Below are positions 9,130 through 17,839 of a stretch of 64,000 nucleotides of DNA, in pieces. Each line of letters begins with the position of its first letter. Positions within the stretch are counted from its first letter, which is position 1. Below the pieces are notes generated by a model. That model made no database searches and had not been told where the DNA came from. It saw only the letters and a program-made list of their open reading frames with translations. This DNA comes from Nocardia sp. BMG51109. Its GTDB lineage: Bacteria; Actinomycetota; Actinomycetes; Mycobacteriales; Mycobacteriaceae. The stretch covers positions 4,588,001 to 4,652,000 of the forward strand of contig NZ_JAFQ01000004.1 of the NCBI RefSeq assembly GCF_000526215.1, in the 5' to 3' direction. Both the position numbers and the translations under genes were made by a program.

Positions 9130-10005
9130 GTGCAGACCGCAGTGCACGAGCCGATCTTCGCATCGGTCGAGGATGTGACCGAGCGGCTGGCGCAGACCGG
9201 CTACCTGGCCGACAAGGGGACCGCCACCTCGGTATTTCTGGCCGACCGGCTCGGTAAGCCGTTGCTCATCGAGGGCCCGGCCGGTGTCGGCAAGACCGAG
9301 CTGGCCCGCGCGGTGTCGCAGGCGACGGATGCCGGACTGGTGCGGTTGCAGTGCTACGAGGGCATCGACGAGGCGCGGGCGCTGTACGAGTGGAACCACG
9401 CCAAACAGATCCTGCGTATCCAGGCGTCCAGTGAAAACGGCTGGGAGGACACGAAATCCGACGTCTTCAGCGATGAGTTCCTGCTGTCGCGCCCGCTGCT
9501 CACCGCGATCCGGCGCACCGAGCCCACGGTGCTGCTGATCGACGAGGCCGACAAGGCCGACGTCGAGATCGAGGGCCTGATGCTCGAGGTGCTCAGCGAC
9601 TTCGCCGTGACCGTCCCCGAACTCGGCACCATCGCCGCCGTCCGCCGCCCGTTCACGGTGCTCACCTCCAACGCCACCCGCGAACTGTCCGAGGCGCTCA
9701 AGCGCCGCTGCCTCTACCTGCACATCGACTTTCCCGACGAGGAACTGGAGCGCCGCATCCTGGCAAGCCGGGTACCGGAACTGAAACCGGCCGTGGCGGC
9801 GCAGCTGGTGCGGGTCGTGCACGTCCTGCGTGGCATGCAGCTCAAGAAGCTGCCGTCGGTGGCGGAATCCATCGACTGGGGTCACACGCTGCTGGCGCTG
9901 GGCCTGAAGGACCTCGACGACAAGACCGTGCGCGCCACGCTCGGCGTCGTGCTCAAGCACCGCAGCGACCACGAGCGCGCGCTGGCCGAGTTGAAGCTGG
10001 CCTGA
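9130..10005 (+). CDS. MoxR-family AAA+ ATPase
   Basis: A 291-residue MoxR-type AAA+ ATPase. Walker A is GPAGVGKTELAR, Walker B is VLLIDEADKAD, sensor 1 lies in FTVLTSNATRELSEAL and the arginine-finger region is LKRRCLYLHIDFP. Such ATPases act as chaperones that mature or load metals into partner enzymes, working with a VWA-domain protein. The GTG at 9130 is supported by GGAGGAGG at 9113-9120. The VWA partner starts two bases after its stop codon, so they form one translational unit. Confidence 0.92.
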   Translation: MQTAVHEPIFASVEDVTERLAQTGYLADKGTATSVFLADRLGKPLLIEGPAGVGKTELARAVSQATDAGLVRLQCYEGIDEARALYEWNHAKQILRIQASSENGWEDTKSDVFSDEFLLSRPLLTAIRRTEPTVLLIDEADKADVEIEGLMLEVLSDFAVTVPELGTIAAVRRPFTVLTSNATRELSEALKRRCLYLHIDFPDEELERRILASRVPELKPAVAAQLVRVVHVLRGMQLKKLPSVAESIDWGHTLLALGLKDLDDKTVRATLGVVLKHRSDHERALAELKLA

Positions 10006-10007
10006 TC

Positions 10008-11483
10008 GTGTCCGGCAGGCGAGGCGCCCGCTCACTCGTCTCGGCGGCGCGGCCGGACGCGCCGGCCCGGCCGCCCGAGCCGGAATCCGTTGCGCCGCAC
10101 GGGCTGTCCGGTCATCTGGTCGGATTCGTGGAGGCGTTGCGCGCCCGGGGAGTTCCGGTGGGTCCGTCGGAAACCGTCGACGCGGGACAGGTTCTCACGG
10201 TGCTGGACCTGATGGACCGCGAGATGCTGCGCGAGGGGCTGTCCTGCGCGCTGGTGCGGCGTTCCGCGCAGCGCGCCACCTTCGATGCGCTGTTCGACCT
10301 GTGGTTCCCGGCGGCGCTGGGCGAGCGCGCGGGTGCGCGGGAGATCGAGATCCCGCGCAAGCCCGACGGCGAGGTCGACATCATCGAGCTGCGAAAGATG
10401 CTGGCGGAGTTGCTGGTCGCCGACCCGTCGGGCGAACGGGCCCGGCAGCTGCAGGATCTGGCCGCGCAGATGGTCGAGCAGATGGGGCAGTACCGGTCCG
10501 CGAACGGTCCGTCGTTCTCGGCGTACCAGACGCTCCGGGACGTGCAGCCGGAACTGCTGGTGAGCAAGATCCTCGCGGGACTTGCCGCGGGCCAGGACAA
10601 TTCGGATTTCGACACCGAGGTCGCCCGGCGCGCGGCCCGGCAGCGGATCAAGAGCTTCCGCGGCACCGTCGAGTCCGAGACCCGCCGCCGGGTGGCCGAG
10701 CGCATCGGCCGCGACCGGGTGGCCACCTACGGCGTACCCCGTCAGGCCGAGGACGCCGACTTCCTGCGCATCTCGGAGAACGAGCTGGCCGAGCTGCGGC
10801 GCAGCAGCCAGCGACTGGCGCGGGTGCTGGCCTCTCGGCTGGCGGCCCGCCGCCGCCGTTCCCGGCGCGGGGAGATCGATCTGCGCAAGACACTGCGCAA
10901 GTCCATGTCGACCGGCGGCGTCCCGATCAAGCTGGCCGCCCGCAAGCCGCGCCCCGGCCGCCCGGATCTCGTTCTGCTGTGCGATATCTCGGGTTCGGTG
11001 GCCGGATTCTCCAGTTTCACCATGTTTCTGGTGAACGCGCTGCGCGAGCAGTTCTCCCGGGTGCGGATCTTCGCGTTCGTCGATCGCGTCGACGAGGTCA
11101 CCGATCTGTTCGACCAGGTGACTCCCTTGGATCAGGTGACGCGCCGGATCTTCGCCGAGGCGAAGGTCGTCGGCATCGAGGGGCACTCCGATTACGGTGC
11201 GGCCCTGGAGGGTTTCGCCGAGAACTGGTCCGACGCGGTGACCAGCCGCACGTCGCTGCTGATCCTGGGGGACGCCCGCACCAACTACCGCGACCCCGCG
11301 CTGGACACCCTGCGGCAGCTGGTGGAGGTGGCCAAACACGCCTACTGGCTGAATCCGGAGGCGGAGAAGATGTGGGGGACGGGCGATTCCGCCGCCGACC
11401 GCTACGACGAGATCATCGAGATGCACGAGTGCCGCTCGGCCCGCCAGCTCACGACGGTCGTCAGCCGCCTGCTGCCGGTGTAG
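10008..11483 (+). CDS. VWA-domain protein (CoxE-like)
   Basis: A 491-residue protein whose C-terminal third is a von Willebrand A domain with the MIDAS motif DISGS (in LLCDISGSVAGFSSF) and a second metal-loop threonine region near TSRTSLLILGDARTNY. The N-terminal ~300 residues are helical and rich in Arg and Glu. This is the CoxE-like partner of MoxR ATPases, used in maturing complexes such as CO dehydrogenases; the client here is unknown and none is adjacent. The GTG at 10008 is two bases from the MoxR stop. Confidence 0.88.
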   Translation: MSGRRGARSLVSAARPDAPARPPEPESVAPHGLSGHLVGFVEALRARGVPVGPSETVDAGQVLTVLDLMDREMLREGLSCALVRRSAQRATFDALFDLWFPAALGERAGAREIEIPRKPDGEVDIIELRKMLAELLVADPSGERARQLQDLAAQMVEQMGQYRSANGPSFSAYQTLRDVQPELLVSKILAGLAAGQDNSDFDTEVARRAARQRIKSFRGTVESETRRRVAERIGRDRVATYGVPRQAEDADFLRISENELAELRRSSQRLARVLASRLAARRRRSRRGEIDLRKTLRKSMSTGGVPIKLAARKPRPGRPDLVLLCDISGSVAGFSSFTMFLVNALREQFSRVRIFAFVDRVDEVTDLFDQVTPLDQVTRRIFAEAKVVGIEGHSDYGAALEGFAENWSDAVTSRTSLLILGDARTNYRDPALDTLRQLVEVAKHAYWLNPEAEKMWGTGDSAADRYDEIIEMHECRSARQLTTVVSRLLPV

Positions 11484-11592
11484 AACGAAGTCCGAAGCGA
11501 TCTAAGGCCGGATGCGCTGCGGGTTCGGGTCCGCGTGCCGGATATTAGAAGTCGTTAAGTCGCCCGCAAGCAGTGCGGGCGATCATGCGCGT

Positions 11593-12327
11593 GTGCCGAG
11601 CCGACCCTGGGATGCCGACGATCACCCCGCCGATGCGTCGAGCGCCCTATCGTCCGACAAGCCCGGGTGTTCCCCGGACGAGCTGTCGTCGTGTTCCCCG
11701 GACGAGCTGTCGTCCCTGATCGAGTTCGGCACCGCCCGGCTGGCCGATACCCCGGCCGTCGCCGAAGCCACGCTCCGCCGCGCGGCCGCCGCCGGCGAGG
11801 GCGTCCTGCCCGCCGATCGGCTGGCCCGCCTGTATTCGCTGATCGTCACGGCCATCTGCGGCCAGCCCGGCCGCGACGCGGATCTCGCCGCCGCGGCGCT
11901 GACGGCCGCCGAACACTGGCGCGGCCTCTCGCCCGCCGACGCCGCACACCACACCCTGCTGGCCGCCCGCATCTATTACCGAACCAGGCGCTACCGCGAC
12001 GCCGTCCCGCTCTACCGCACCGCCCTGGCTCACCCCGACATCCCCTACCCGGCCCCCCAGATCGCCGTCCTCCACGAACAGTTCGGCGAATGCCTGAACG
12101 CGCTGCACCGATACCGCTCCGCGGCAAGAGAATTCACCAGGGGCGCGCAATGGGTCGCCGGTACACCCGGCTGCCGCGAACTACACGCCGACCTCCTGTC
12201 CTCGGCCGCCGCCGCCCACGCCGCCACCCGCCCGCCGGCGGTCCTCCGCCGCCTCGCCACCGAACTCGTCAAGCGCCGACGAAGCGCCCCGAGCCACCAC
12301 ACCACCGACCCCGGCAGCCCCTCGTAA
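11593..12327 (+). CDS. TPR-like hypothetical protein
   Basis: About 244 residues, all-helical, with TPR-like character in the second half: AARIYYRTRRYRDAVPLYRTAL and LHEQFGECLNALHRYRSAAREF read like consecutive helix pairs. No family name or function can be assigned. The start is uncertain: an ATG at 11512 is in frame, but the codons between it and the GTG at 11593 include ATA and TTA and look non-coding, so the GTG is preferred. The N-terminal part carries a duplicated eight-residue unit (CSPDELSS twice) from a 24-bp tandem repeat. Confidence 0.6.
   Translation: MPSRPWDADDHPADASSALSSDKPGCSPDELSSCSPDELSSLIEFGTARLADTPAVAEATLRRAAAAGEGVLPADRLARLYSLIVTAICGQPGRDADLAAAALTAAEHWRGLSPADAAHHTLLAARIYYRTRRYRDAVPLYRTALAHPDIPYPAPQIAVLHEQFGECLNALHRYRSAAREFTRGAQWVAGTPGCRELHADLLSSAAAAHAATRPPAVLRRLATELVKRRRSAPSHHTTDPGSPS
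11668..11715. repeat. 24-bp in-frame tandem duplication
   Basis: Two adjacent 24-bp units, 11668-11691 and 11692-11715, differ only in the last base. They encode CSPDELSS twice in the TPR-like protein. The frame is preserved. Confidence 0.9.
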
Positions 12328-12439
12328 CCTCGCCCGCCCGACACGTGCACTGGTGGAGCGGACGCGCCGGACCCTCCTCTCCGGGGCGCACACTCCTCCG
12401 GCCGCCATGTGCGGTGACGAGGGACGTTGCAGTATTAGC

Positions 12440-13447
12440 GTGAGCACGGTGACTGCCCGGCGTGTACTGATCGTCGCCTACGACGATGTCCAGATTCTCG
12501 ATGTGGCCTGCCCCAGTGGAGCTTTGGACGCCGCCACGAGGTTGGGTGCGGCTCCGCCCTACGCGGTGGAGCTGGCCGCCGCCGGTGGCGGGACGGTGCG
12601 AACCTCGGCCGGGATAGTGCTGGGCAGCGGGCGCCTGGCGGCGGTCACCGGCACCCTGGACACCCTCATGGTCGTCGGCGGCGTCGGGACCCGGCGCGCG
12701 GCCACCGACTCCGGCCTGCTCGAACAGGTTCGCCGACTGGCCGGGAGAAGTCGCCGGACGGTCGGAATATGTACGGGCGCATATATTCTGGCCGCGGCCG
12801 GACTGCTGGACGATCGCCGGGTCACCACGCACTGGGGATTCGGCGACGACCTCGCGGCCCACTATCCGGCGGTGGCGGTGGACACCACGGCGCTGTACAT
12901 CCGCGACGGCCACATCTACACCAGCGGCGGGGCCACCGCGGCCCTGGACCTGACGCTGTCGCTGATCGAAGACGACCACGGCCCCACCCTGGCCCGCTCC
13001 GTCGCCCGGGAGCTGGTCACCTACCTGCACCGTCCGGCCGATCAGGCGCAGATCAGCATGTTCCTGGCCGCGCCGCCGCCCGCCGACCGCCTGGTTCGCG
13101 ACCTGACCGGTTACATCGCCGGTCATCTCCGCGAGGACCTGACGCCCGCGGCGCTCGCCGGCCGCGCGGGCGTGAGCACACGACACCTCACCCGGCTGTT
13201 CAGCGCCTATCTGGGGACCACACCGGCCGAGGCCGTCCGCGCGGCCCGCACCGAGGCCGCGGCGCACCTGATCCGCGGGACCGGACTGCCACTGGCGGCG
13301 ATCGCCCGGCGCTGCGGTTTCGGTTCGGCGCAGACCTTGCGCCAGGCCCTGCTCGACAGATACGGCATGAGCGGGGACACGATGCGCAAGCAGACGGACA
13401 TACCGCTGTCCACCCGTGGCGACGCCGACGACACTGCGGTGTCATGA
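12440..13447 (+). CDS. GlxA-family AraC-type transcriptional regulator
   Basis: About 335 residues in two domains. The N-terminal ~190 residues are a DJ-1/PfpI-like glutamine-amidotransferase fold (VLIVAYDDVQILDVACPSGA; nucleophile-elbow region [16 protein letters not shown]). The C-terminal ~100 residues are an AraC helix-turn-helix pair (LAGRAGVSTRHLTRLFSAYLG and LPLAAIARRCGFGSAQTLRQAL). This is the GlxA/FtrA type of regulator. The GTG at 12440 is a best guess; an in-frame GTG at 12449 also fits. Its stop overlaps the start of a DJ-1/PfpI gene by ATGA, so the pair is translationally coupled. Confidence 0.88.
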   Translation: MSTVTARRVLIVAYDDVQILDVACPSGALDAATRLGAAPPYAVELAAAGGGTVRTSAGIVLGSGRLAAVTGTLDTLMVVGGVGTRRAATDSGLLEQVRRLAGRSRRTVGICTGAYILAAAGLLDDRRVTTHWGFGDDLAAHYPAVAVDTTALYIRDGHIYTSGGATAALDLTLSLIEDDHGPTLARSVARELVTYLHRPADQAQISMFLAAPPPADRLVRDLTGYIAGHLREDLTPAALAGRAGVSTRHLTRLFSAYLGTTPAEAVRAARTEAAAHLIRGTGLPLAAIARRCGFGSAQTLRQALLDRYGMSGDTMRKQTDIPLSTRGDADDTAVS

Positions 13448-14223
13448 CGCCTTCGCCGCCTCCGGGCTCCCGGCTCGCTGCCCGCCGAAATGTCTTGCGC
13501 GGCAGCACCGTCCTGCTCGCCACCGCATTCGCCGCCGCGGGCGCACGCCGTGCCGAGGCGCGTCCCGATGCCACCGGACCGAGTATCGGAATCCTGCTGT
13601 ACGACGGATTCAGCCTGCTCGATCCCACCGGTCCGGCGGAGATCCTGTCCCGGGTGCCGGACGCGCGGGTGACCATGATCGGCGAACGGCCCGGCCCGAT
13701 CCGCACCGACACCGGGGACGCCGCACTCGTCGCGGAGCGCGCGTTCGGCGACGTGGACCACGTCGATGTGCTGCTGATCCCCGGCGGTGACGAACGCGGG
13801 TTCCGCGCCGTGACACAGAACAACGCGCTGCTGGACTGGATCCGCCGCATCGACGGGACCTCTCGTTGGACGACGTCGGTATGCACCGGCGCGCTGATAC
13901 TCGCGGCAGCCGGGCTGCTGACGGGGCATTCCGCGACCACCTACTGGGCGGCCGGCCCCTACCTGGAATCCACCTTCGGCGTGCGGTACCTACCCCAGCG
14001 CTACGTCCGGTCGGGCAAATTCATCACGGCCGCAGGCGTTTCCGCGGGCATCGACATGGCGCTGTACCTGGCCGCGCAGCTCACCGACGAAGACACGGCA
14101 CGGGCCATCCAGCTCGGCATCGAATACGATCCGCAGCCCCCCTTCGATGCGGGCAATGCGACGCGGGCCGATGCGGACCAGCGGGCCCGTGCCCAAGCGA
14201 TAATCGCCCGATCACAGCGCTAG
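13444..14223 (+). CDS. DJ-1/PfpI family protein with Tat-like signal
   Basis: 259 residues. The N-terminus has a twin-arginine-like signal ([21 protein letters not shown], ending at an A-x-A site around residue 38), so the protein is probably exported folded. The rest is a DJ-1/PfpI domain with [20 protein letters not shown] and the nucleophile-Cys elbow [17 protein letters not shown], close to isonitrile-hydratase-like proteins. The ATG overlaps the regulator stop (ATGA at 13444-13447). The pairing of a cytoplasmic DJ-1-like regulator and an exported DJ-1 protein is common in actinobacteria; the substrate is unknown. Confidence 0.83.
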   Translation: MTPSPPPGSRLAARRNVLRGSTVLLATAFAAAGARRAEARPDATGPSIGILLYDGFSLLDPTGPAEILSRVPDARVTMIGERPGPIRTDTGDAALVAERAFGDVDHVDVLLIPGGDERGFRAVTQNNALLDWIRRIDGTSRWTTSVCTGALILAAAGLLTGHSATTYWAAGPYLESTFGVRYLPQRYVRSGKFITAAGVSAGIDMALYLAAQLTDEDTARAIQLGIEYDPQPPFDAGNATRADADQRARAQAIIARSQR

Positions 14224-14374
14224 CGTTGTCGGTCCGGGGGGATACGCAACGGCCGAGTCGCGCCGGCAGGGGAGTGGCGGTCACCGGCTCGGGGCCGCCC
14301 TGGGACCGGATGGCCGGGGGGTGCTCGACGGTGCTGCCGAATCGGCCGGAGCGTGCCCAGTAAGCTCGGCATTC

Positions 14375-15019
14375 GTGCAGGAAACAGGTCGGCGGAAACT
14401 GGGCGTGATGGGCGGGACGTTCGATCCCGTGCACCACGGGCACCTGGTTGCCGCCAGCGAGGTCGCGCACCGCTTCGACCTCGATGAAGTCGTATTCGTA
14501 CCGACGGGCGAGCCGTGGCAGAAGTCCGCCAAGCAGGTCAGCCCGGCCGAGGACCGGTATCTGATGACCGTGATAGCGACCGCGTCCAATCCGCGGTTCT
14601 CGGTCAGCCGGGCCGACATCGACCGCGGCAAGGTCACCTACACCGTCGACACCCTGCGTGACCTGCGGTCCCAGCATCCCGACACCGACCTGTACTTCAT
14701 CACGGGTGCGGACGCGCTGGCCAGCATCCTCACGTGGCAGGATTGGGCGGAACTGTTCGAGCTGGCGAAGTTCGTCGGGGTGAGTCGTCCGGGGTACGAG
14801 TTGAACGTCGACCACCTCGCCGAGCACCTGCGGGGTATGCCGGCCGATGCGGTCACCGTCATCGAGATCCCCGCCCTGGCGATCTCGTCGAGCGAATGCC
14901 GTCGCCGCGCCGCCGAGGGGCGGCCGGTGTGGTACCTCGTTCCCGACGGTGTCGTGCAGTACATATCGAAGCGGCACCTGTACGTGCCGGGAGGAAACGG
15001 GAAGGTGACACAGGCGTGA
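14375..15019 (+). CDS. nadD: Nicotinate-nucleotide adenylyltransferase
   Basis: 214 residues. It adenylates nicotinate mononucleotide to deamido-NAD, an essential NAD synthesis step. The nucleotidyltransferase motif [15 protein letters not shown] and the C-terminal [13 protein letters not shown] (ISSTxxR type) are present, with the mycobacterial-type [15 protein letters not shown] and [11 protein letters not shown] between them. The GTG at 14375 gives [14 protein letters not shown], matching the usual start; a longer frame from 14321 looks non-coding. Its stop overlaps a GTG that opens a mini-ORF (GTGA, 15016-15019), starting a coupled chain to rsfS. Confidence 0.95.
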   Translation: MQETGRRKLGVMGGTFDPVHHGHLVAASEVAHRFDLDEVVFVPTGEPWQKSAKQVSPAEDRYLMTVIATASNPRFSVSRADIDRGKVTYTVDTLRDLRSQHPDTDLYFITGADALASILTWQDWAELFELAKFVGVSRPGYELNVDHLAEHLRGMPADAVTVIEIPALAISSSECRRRAAEGRPVWYLVPDGVVQYISKRHLYVPGGNGKVTQA

Positions 15020-15096
15020 GCGAGCAGGCACGTGGCGTGGGGAACGGGCCACAGCGGGGGCAGCGGCCCGCGCACGCCGGAGGGGGTACGGCATGA
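15016..15096 (+). CDS. Mini-ORF coupled to nadD stop (26 aa)
   Basis: A 26-codon frame whose GTG overlaps the nadD stop (GTGA) and whose own stop overlaps the next ATG (ATGA at 15093-15096). It reads MSEQARG...PAHAGGGTA. It shares its beginning (MS-x-QAR) and end (PA-x-AGG-x-TA) with the last unit of the following repeat ORF, so it looks like the diverged ancestor of that unit. No function is known. It may be translated simply as a relay between nadD and rsfS. Confidence 0.4.
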   Translation: MSEQARGVGNGPQRGQRPAHAGGGTA

Positions 15097-15151
15097 GCGG
15101 TCAGGCCCGGAGGCGGCAGCGGAGTGTGACCACGGAGGGCCCCGCTCATGC
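15091..15151 (+). mobile_element. Palindromic element with terminal inverted repeats (best copy)
   Basis: The first repeat unit contains a 61-bp segment bounded by perfect 10-bp inverted repeats, GCATGAGCGG at 15091-15100 and CCGCTCATGC at 15142-15151. Its interior (GGAGGCGGCAG ... ACCACGGAGG) is closely matched by a second copy inside cysH at 60195-60259, which has its own different but again matched ends. Compensated ends plus a conserved interior suggest a small mobile or formerly mobile palindromic element. Confidence 0.6.
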
Positions 15152-15320
15152 CGCAGTGCGATACCGCATGAGCGGTCAGGCCCGGAGGCGGCAGCGGAGT
15201 GTAACCACGGAGGGCCCCGCTCGTGCCGCAGTGCGATACCGCATGAGCGGTCAGGCCCGGAGGCGGCAGCGGAGTGTAACCATGGAGGGCCCCGCTCGGG
15301 CCGGAGGTGATACGGCATGA
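15093..15320 (+). CDS. Repeat mini-ORF (75 aa) coupled to rsfS
   Basis: A 75-codon frame made of three 25-residue units, each beginning [13 protein letters not shown]. It is preceded by a strong Shine-Dalgarno-like GGAGGGGG (about 15080-15087), and its TGA overlaps the rsfS ATG (ATGA, 15317-15320). The product would be very basic and is not recognised. Because the DNA repeat is exactly 75 bp the frame stays open through all copies, and each unit supplies an internal ATG. Whether the peptide matters, or only translation through the region, cannot be told. Confidence 0.4.
   Translation: MSGQARRRQRSVTTEGPAHAAVRYRMSGQARRRQRSVTTEGPARAAVRYRMSGQARRRQRSVTMEGPARAGGDTA
15303..15310 (+). promoter_or_regulatory. 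Strong ribosome-binding site of rsfS
   Basis: GGAGGTGA is a full anti-16S match, six bases before the rsfS ATG at 15317. It lies in the diverged tail of the third repeat unit and fixes the rsfS start. Confidence 0.85.
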
Positions 15321-15712
15321 CGGCAACCGTGGAAGCGGTCGAGATGGCGCAGACGGCCGCGCGCGCGGCCGACGAGAAGCTGGCGACCGACGTGGTGGTG
15401 CTCGACGTCTCCGAACAGCTGGTCATCACCGACTGTTTCGTGATCGCGTCCGCGCCGAACGAGCGGCAGGTCAACGCGATCGTCGACAACGTCGAGGAGA
15501 AGCTGCGGCTGACCGGGCACAAGCCGGTGCGGCGCGAGGGCACCCGCGAGGGCCGCTGGGTGCTGCTGGACTACGTCGAGCTGGTGGTGCACATCCAGCA
15601 CAGCGACGAGCGCGAATTCTATGGCCTGGAACGGCTGTGGAAGGACTGTCCGCAGATTCCGGTGGACGGGATCGGGGGTCGGCCCGACGACGATGCAGAG
15701 GCCGCCGAGTGA
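15317..15712 (+). CDS. rsfS: Ribosome silencing factor RsfS
   Basis: 131 residues of the RsfS/Iojap family. It binds ribosomal protein L14 and blocks joining of the 30S and 50S subunits when nutrients are short. Typical motifs: DVVVLDVSEQLVITDCFVIAS, VNAIVDNVEEKL, REGTREGRWVLLDY and the L14-contact region HIQHSDEREFYGLERLWKD. Length is normal with a short acidic tail. It is the third member of the nadD-rsfS-gpgP order conserved in mycobacteria; its stop overlaps the GTG of gpgP. Confidence 0.96.
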   Translation: MTATVEAVEMAQTAARAADEKLATDVVVLDVSEQLVITDCFVIASAPNERQVNAIVDNVEEKLRLTGHKPVRREGTREGRWVLLDYVELVVHIQHSDEREFYGLERLWKDCPQIPVDGIGGRPDDDAEAAE

Positions 15713-16416
15713 ATCTGGAACCCGCCGTGCACGATTCCGCGCTACCGAGCGCCCGGCAGGGTAAACACGCCGGAGTTCGACGACTGATCCTGTTGCGGCA
15801 CGGCCAGACCGAGTGGAACGCCGCCGATCGCATGCAGGGCCAGATCGACACCGAGCTGAGCGAGCTGGGCCGCCGCCAGGCCAAGGACGCCGCCCGCGAG
15901 CTGGTCAGCCACGACGCCATCGCCATCGTGTCATCGGACCTGCGGCGCGCCTACGACACCGCGGTCGCCCTGGCCGACCACACCGCCGTGGACGTGGTGC
16001 GCGATCGGCGGCTGCGCGAGACCAGCCTCGGCGAGTGGGAGGGGCTCACGCACATCGATGTGGACGATCGGTATCCGGGTGCGCGCCAGATCTGGCGGCT
16101 CAATGCCGACTACACCCCGCCGGGCGGGGAGAGCAAGCTCGAGGTCGGTGCCCGCGCCCTGCCGGTGGTCGAAGAGCTGTTCGCCGAGCGCACCGACTGG
16201 CCCGGCCGTACCATCATCCTCGTCGCGCACGGCGGGCTGATCGCAGCGCTGACCGCCGCGCTGCTGGAGCTGCCCCATGAGAACTGGCCGGTGTTGGGCG
16301 GGCTGGCCAACACCAGCTGGGTGCAGCTCAGCAGCCACGGTCCGAGCATCGAGCAGCCCGGGTGGCGGCTCGATGTGTGGAACGCGGCGGCAAAGGTAGC
16401 ACCTGATGTCCTCTGA
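15709..16416 (+). CDS. gpgP: Glucosyl-3-phosphoglycerate phosphatase (histidine phosphatase family)
   Basis: 235 residues of the phosphoglycerate-mutase-like histidine phosphatase family. The catalytic RHG motif is LILLRHGQTEWN, with the second catalytic His in ILVAHGGLIAAL and the acid in RETSLGEWEGL. By position (after nadD-rsfS, before an octT-like gene) it is the orthologue of mycobacterial GpgP, which dephosphorylates glucosyl-3-phosphoglycerate to glucosylglycerate, an early step of methylglucose lipopolysaccharide synthesis. The start is the GTG overlapping the rsfS stop (GTGA, 15709-15712). The N-terminal ~22 residues before the core are a short extension. Confidence 0.88.
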   Translation: MNLEPAVHDSALPSARQGKHAGVRRLILLRHGQTEWNAADRMQGQIDTELSELGRRQAKDAARELVSHDAIAIVSSDLRRAYDTAVALADHTAVDVVRDRRLRETSLGEWEGLTHIDVDDRYPGARQIWRLNADYTPPGGESKLEVGARALPVVEELFAERTDWPGRTIILVAHGGLIAALTAALLELPHENWPVLGGLANTSWVQLSSHGPSIEQPGWRLDVWNAAAKVAPDVL

Positions 16417-17839
16417 TAGATCTTCCGACGACCGGGACGAACCGGTCCGGCAGATATCCGACGAATTGCTTCGCAAGGCGTCCGAAGGTCCCGTGCGGCA
16501 CCTACCGGACGACCTGTTCGGTGGCCCGCCACCCGAAAAGCCCGCGCGGCCGGCCGAGCCGGAGTTCGAGCGCGGCGGGGCCGTGCCCGACGAACTGTTT
16601 CGCAAGGAGTCCGATACGCCGGTGCGGCAACTGCCCGACCTGCTGTTCGGCGGGCCGGTGGCGCCGCCCGAATCGCAGGGCGGCGAGGCGGTCCAGCCGG
16701 ATGAGGCGCCCGGCGACTCGGTGACCTCGCCGGAAGCGGTGGTGAGTGCGAGCGCCGGATCCGATGCCGCCGACGCGGCGAACGCTCCTGCCGTGGCGTC
16801 CGATGCCGAGGCCGCAGAGGTGGTCCAGCCGGGCGAGATGCCCGGTGACTCGGTGACCTCGTCGGAAGCGGTGGTGAGTGCGAGCGCCGGACTCGATGCC
16901 GCCGATGCGGCGAACGCTCCTGTCGAGGGTGCTGCTGTGGTGTCCGATACGGGGGTGTCCGATGCCGAGACCGCCGGGCATGTGGCGGGGACGGTCGAGG
17001 ATTCCGCTGTGACCGAATCGGCTGTGCGGCAGCAAGAGCCCGGCGAGAGCCCGCAGGTTTCCGCGTCCGGTGAATCGTCGGCCCCGGCGGAATCGGCTGT
17101 CTCGGCGGAAAGTGCCGCTGTGGAACCTGCCGACGGTACCGCGGCGACGGCTGATGGTGCAGCGGACGCCGCCGGCCCCGAGGCCGTTCCGGAAGCTACG
17201 GCGCCTGATGCGTCGGCGGAGTCGGTCGCAGCGCGGGAGAGCACCGCTGCCGAACCGGCTGATGGTGCGGCGGAGAAGGAGGCCGTTCCAGGCAGTTCGG
17301 TGTCCGATGCGTCGGCTGCGTCGGCGGAATCGGTTGTGCCGCAGGAGCGGACCGATGCTGTCGAGCGGGCGGCTGATGCTGCGGGGGCGGCTGAGGAGCC
17401 GTCGGTGGTCCCGCAGGAGAGTGGCGACATCGAGTCCGGTGACGGCGCTGCGGGGAACGCTGGTGGCGGTGTCGTTCCGCAGGATTCGGTGCCCGACGAG
17501 TCGGGCGTGTCGGCGGAATCGGCTGTGCCGCAGGAGAAGGCCGACGGCGCGGCAGCCGATGGCCGGGACGGCCGGGATGACTCCACGTCCTCCTCGGACG
17601 GGCCGACCGAGGGTTCGCCCGTCGCGGAGGCCGGCGACGGCCCGGGCACGACGGCGCCTCCGGCCGCGCCGACGCCCGGTGGGGCAACGGTCGGCACCGG
17701 GCAGGAAACCCGCGCTGACGAGGCGGGACAACCCGAGCGCCTCGCTCCGGCCGCAGGTGCCGACGCCACAGGGGATGCCGCCGGCGGCGGGAAGCTGCTG
17801 CGGGCCGTGAAGCGGCTGTTCGGAGGGCGATCTACGTGA
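16406..17839 (+). CDS. Acidic, disordered repeat protein between gpgP and octT
   Basis: 477 residues with no recognised family. The N-terminus has a twice-repeated motif of the form [20 protein letters not shown] (residues ~12-32 and ~57-77). A long Ala/Ser/Glu/Asp/Val-rich low-complexity middle follows, including a 44-codon-offset duplication, and the end is basic ([18 protein letters not shown]), resembling an amphipathic helix. No signal peptide or membrane segment. It is real rather than a chance frame because it overlaps gpgP by 11 bases (ATG 16406) and its stop overlaps the octT GTG (GTGA, 17836-17839). Large antisense frames here are shadows. A scaffold or regulator for the methylglucose-polymer enzymes is possible but unproven. 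Confidence 0.75.
   Translation: MSSDRSSDDRDEPVRQISDELLRKASEGPVRHLPDDLFGGPPPEKPARPAEPEFERGGAVPDELFRKESDTPVRQLPDLLFGGPVAPPESQGGEAVQPDEAPGDSVTSPEAVVSASAGSDAADAANAPAVASDAEAAEVVQPGEMPGDSVTSSEAVVSASAGLDAADAANAPVEGAAVVSDTGVSDAETAGHVAGTVEDSAVTESAVRQQEPGESPQVSASGESSAPAESAVSAESAAVEPADGTAATADGAADAAGPEAVPEATAPDASAESVAARESTAAEPADGAAEKEAVPGSSVSDASAASAESVVPQERTDAVERAADAAGAAEEPSVVPQESGDIESGDGAAGNAGGGVVPQDSVPDESGVSAESAVPQEKADGAAADGRDGRDDSTSSSDGPTEGSPVAEAGDGPGTTAPPAAPTPGGATVGTGQETRADEAGQPERLAPAAGADATGDAAGGGKLLRAVKRLFGGRST
16691..16922. repeat. Internal ~100-bp duplication at 132-bp offset
   Basis: Segments 16691-16790 and 16823-16922 are nearly identical and in the same frame. Both encode [25 protein letters not shown] in the disordered protein. 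This shows growth of the low-complexity region by duplication. Confidence 0.85.

Larger units (their letters stand above)
15091..15315. repeat. 75-bp tandem repeat, 3 copies, between nadD and rsfS
   Basis: Units are 15091-15165, 15166-15240 and 15241-15315, nearly identical; the last diverges at its 3' end where it becomes the rsfS ribosome-binding site. Each unit starts with GCATGAGCGG. The contiguous copies have no spacers, so this is not a CRISPR array. Confidence 0.95.

Noticed and set aside
15032..15310. 92-codon ORF in another plus frame through the 75-bp repeats
   Set aside because: It has no ribosome-binding site and no coupling to a neighbour; it is simply the frame in which the same element is read inside cysH.
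15091..15315. CRISPR array
   Set aside because: The units are contiguous with no unique spacers, are 75 bp long and keep an open frame; no cas genes are near.
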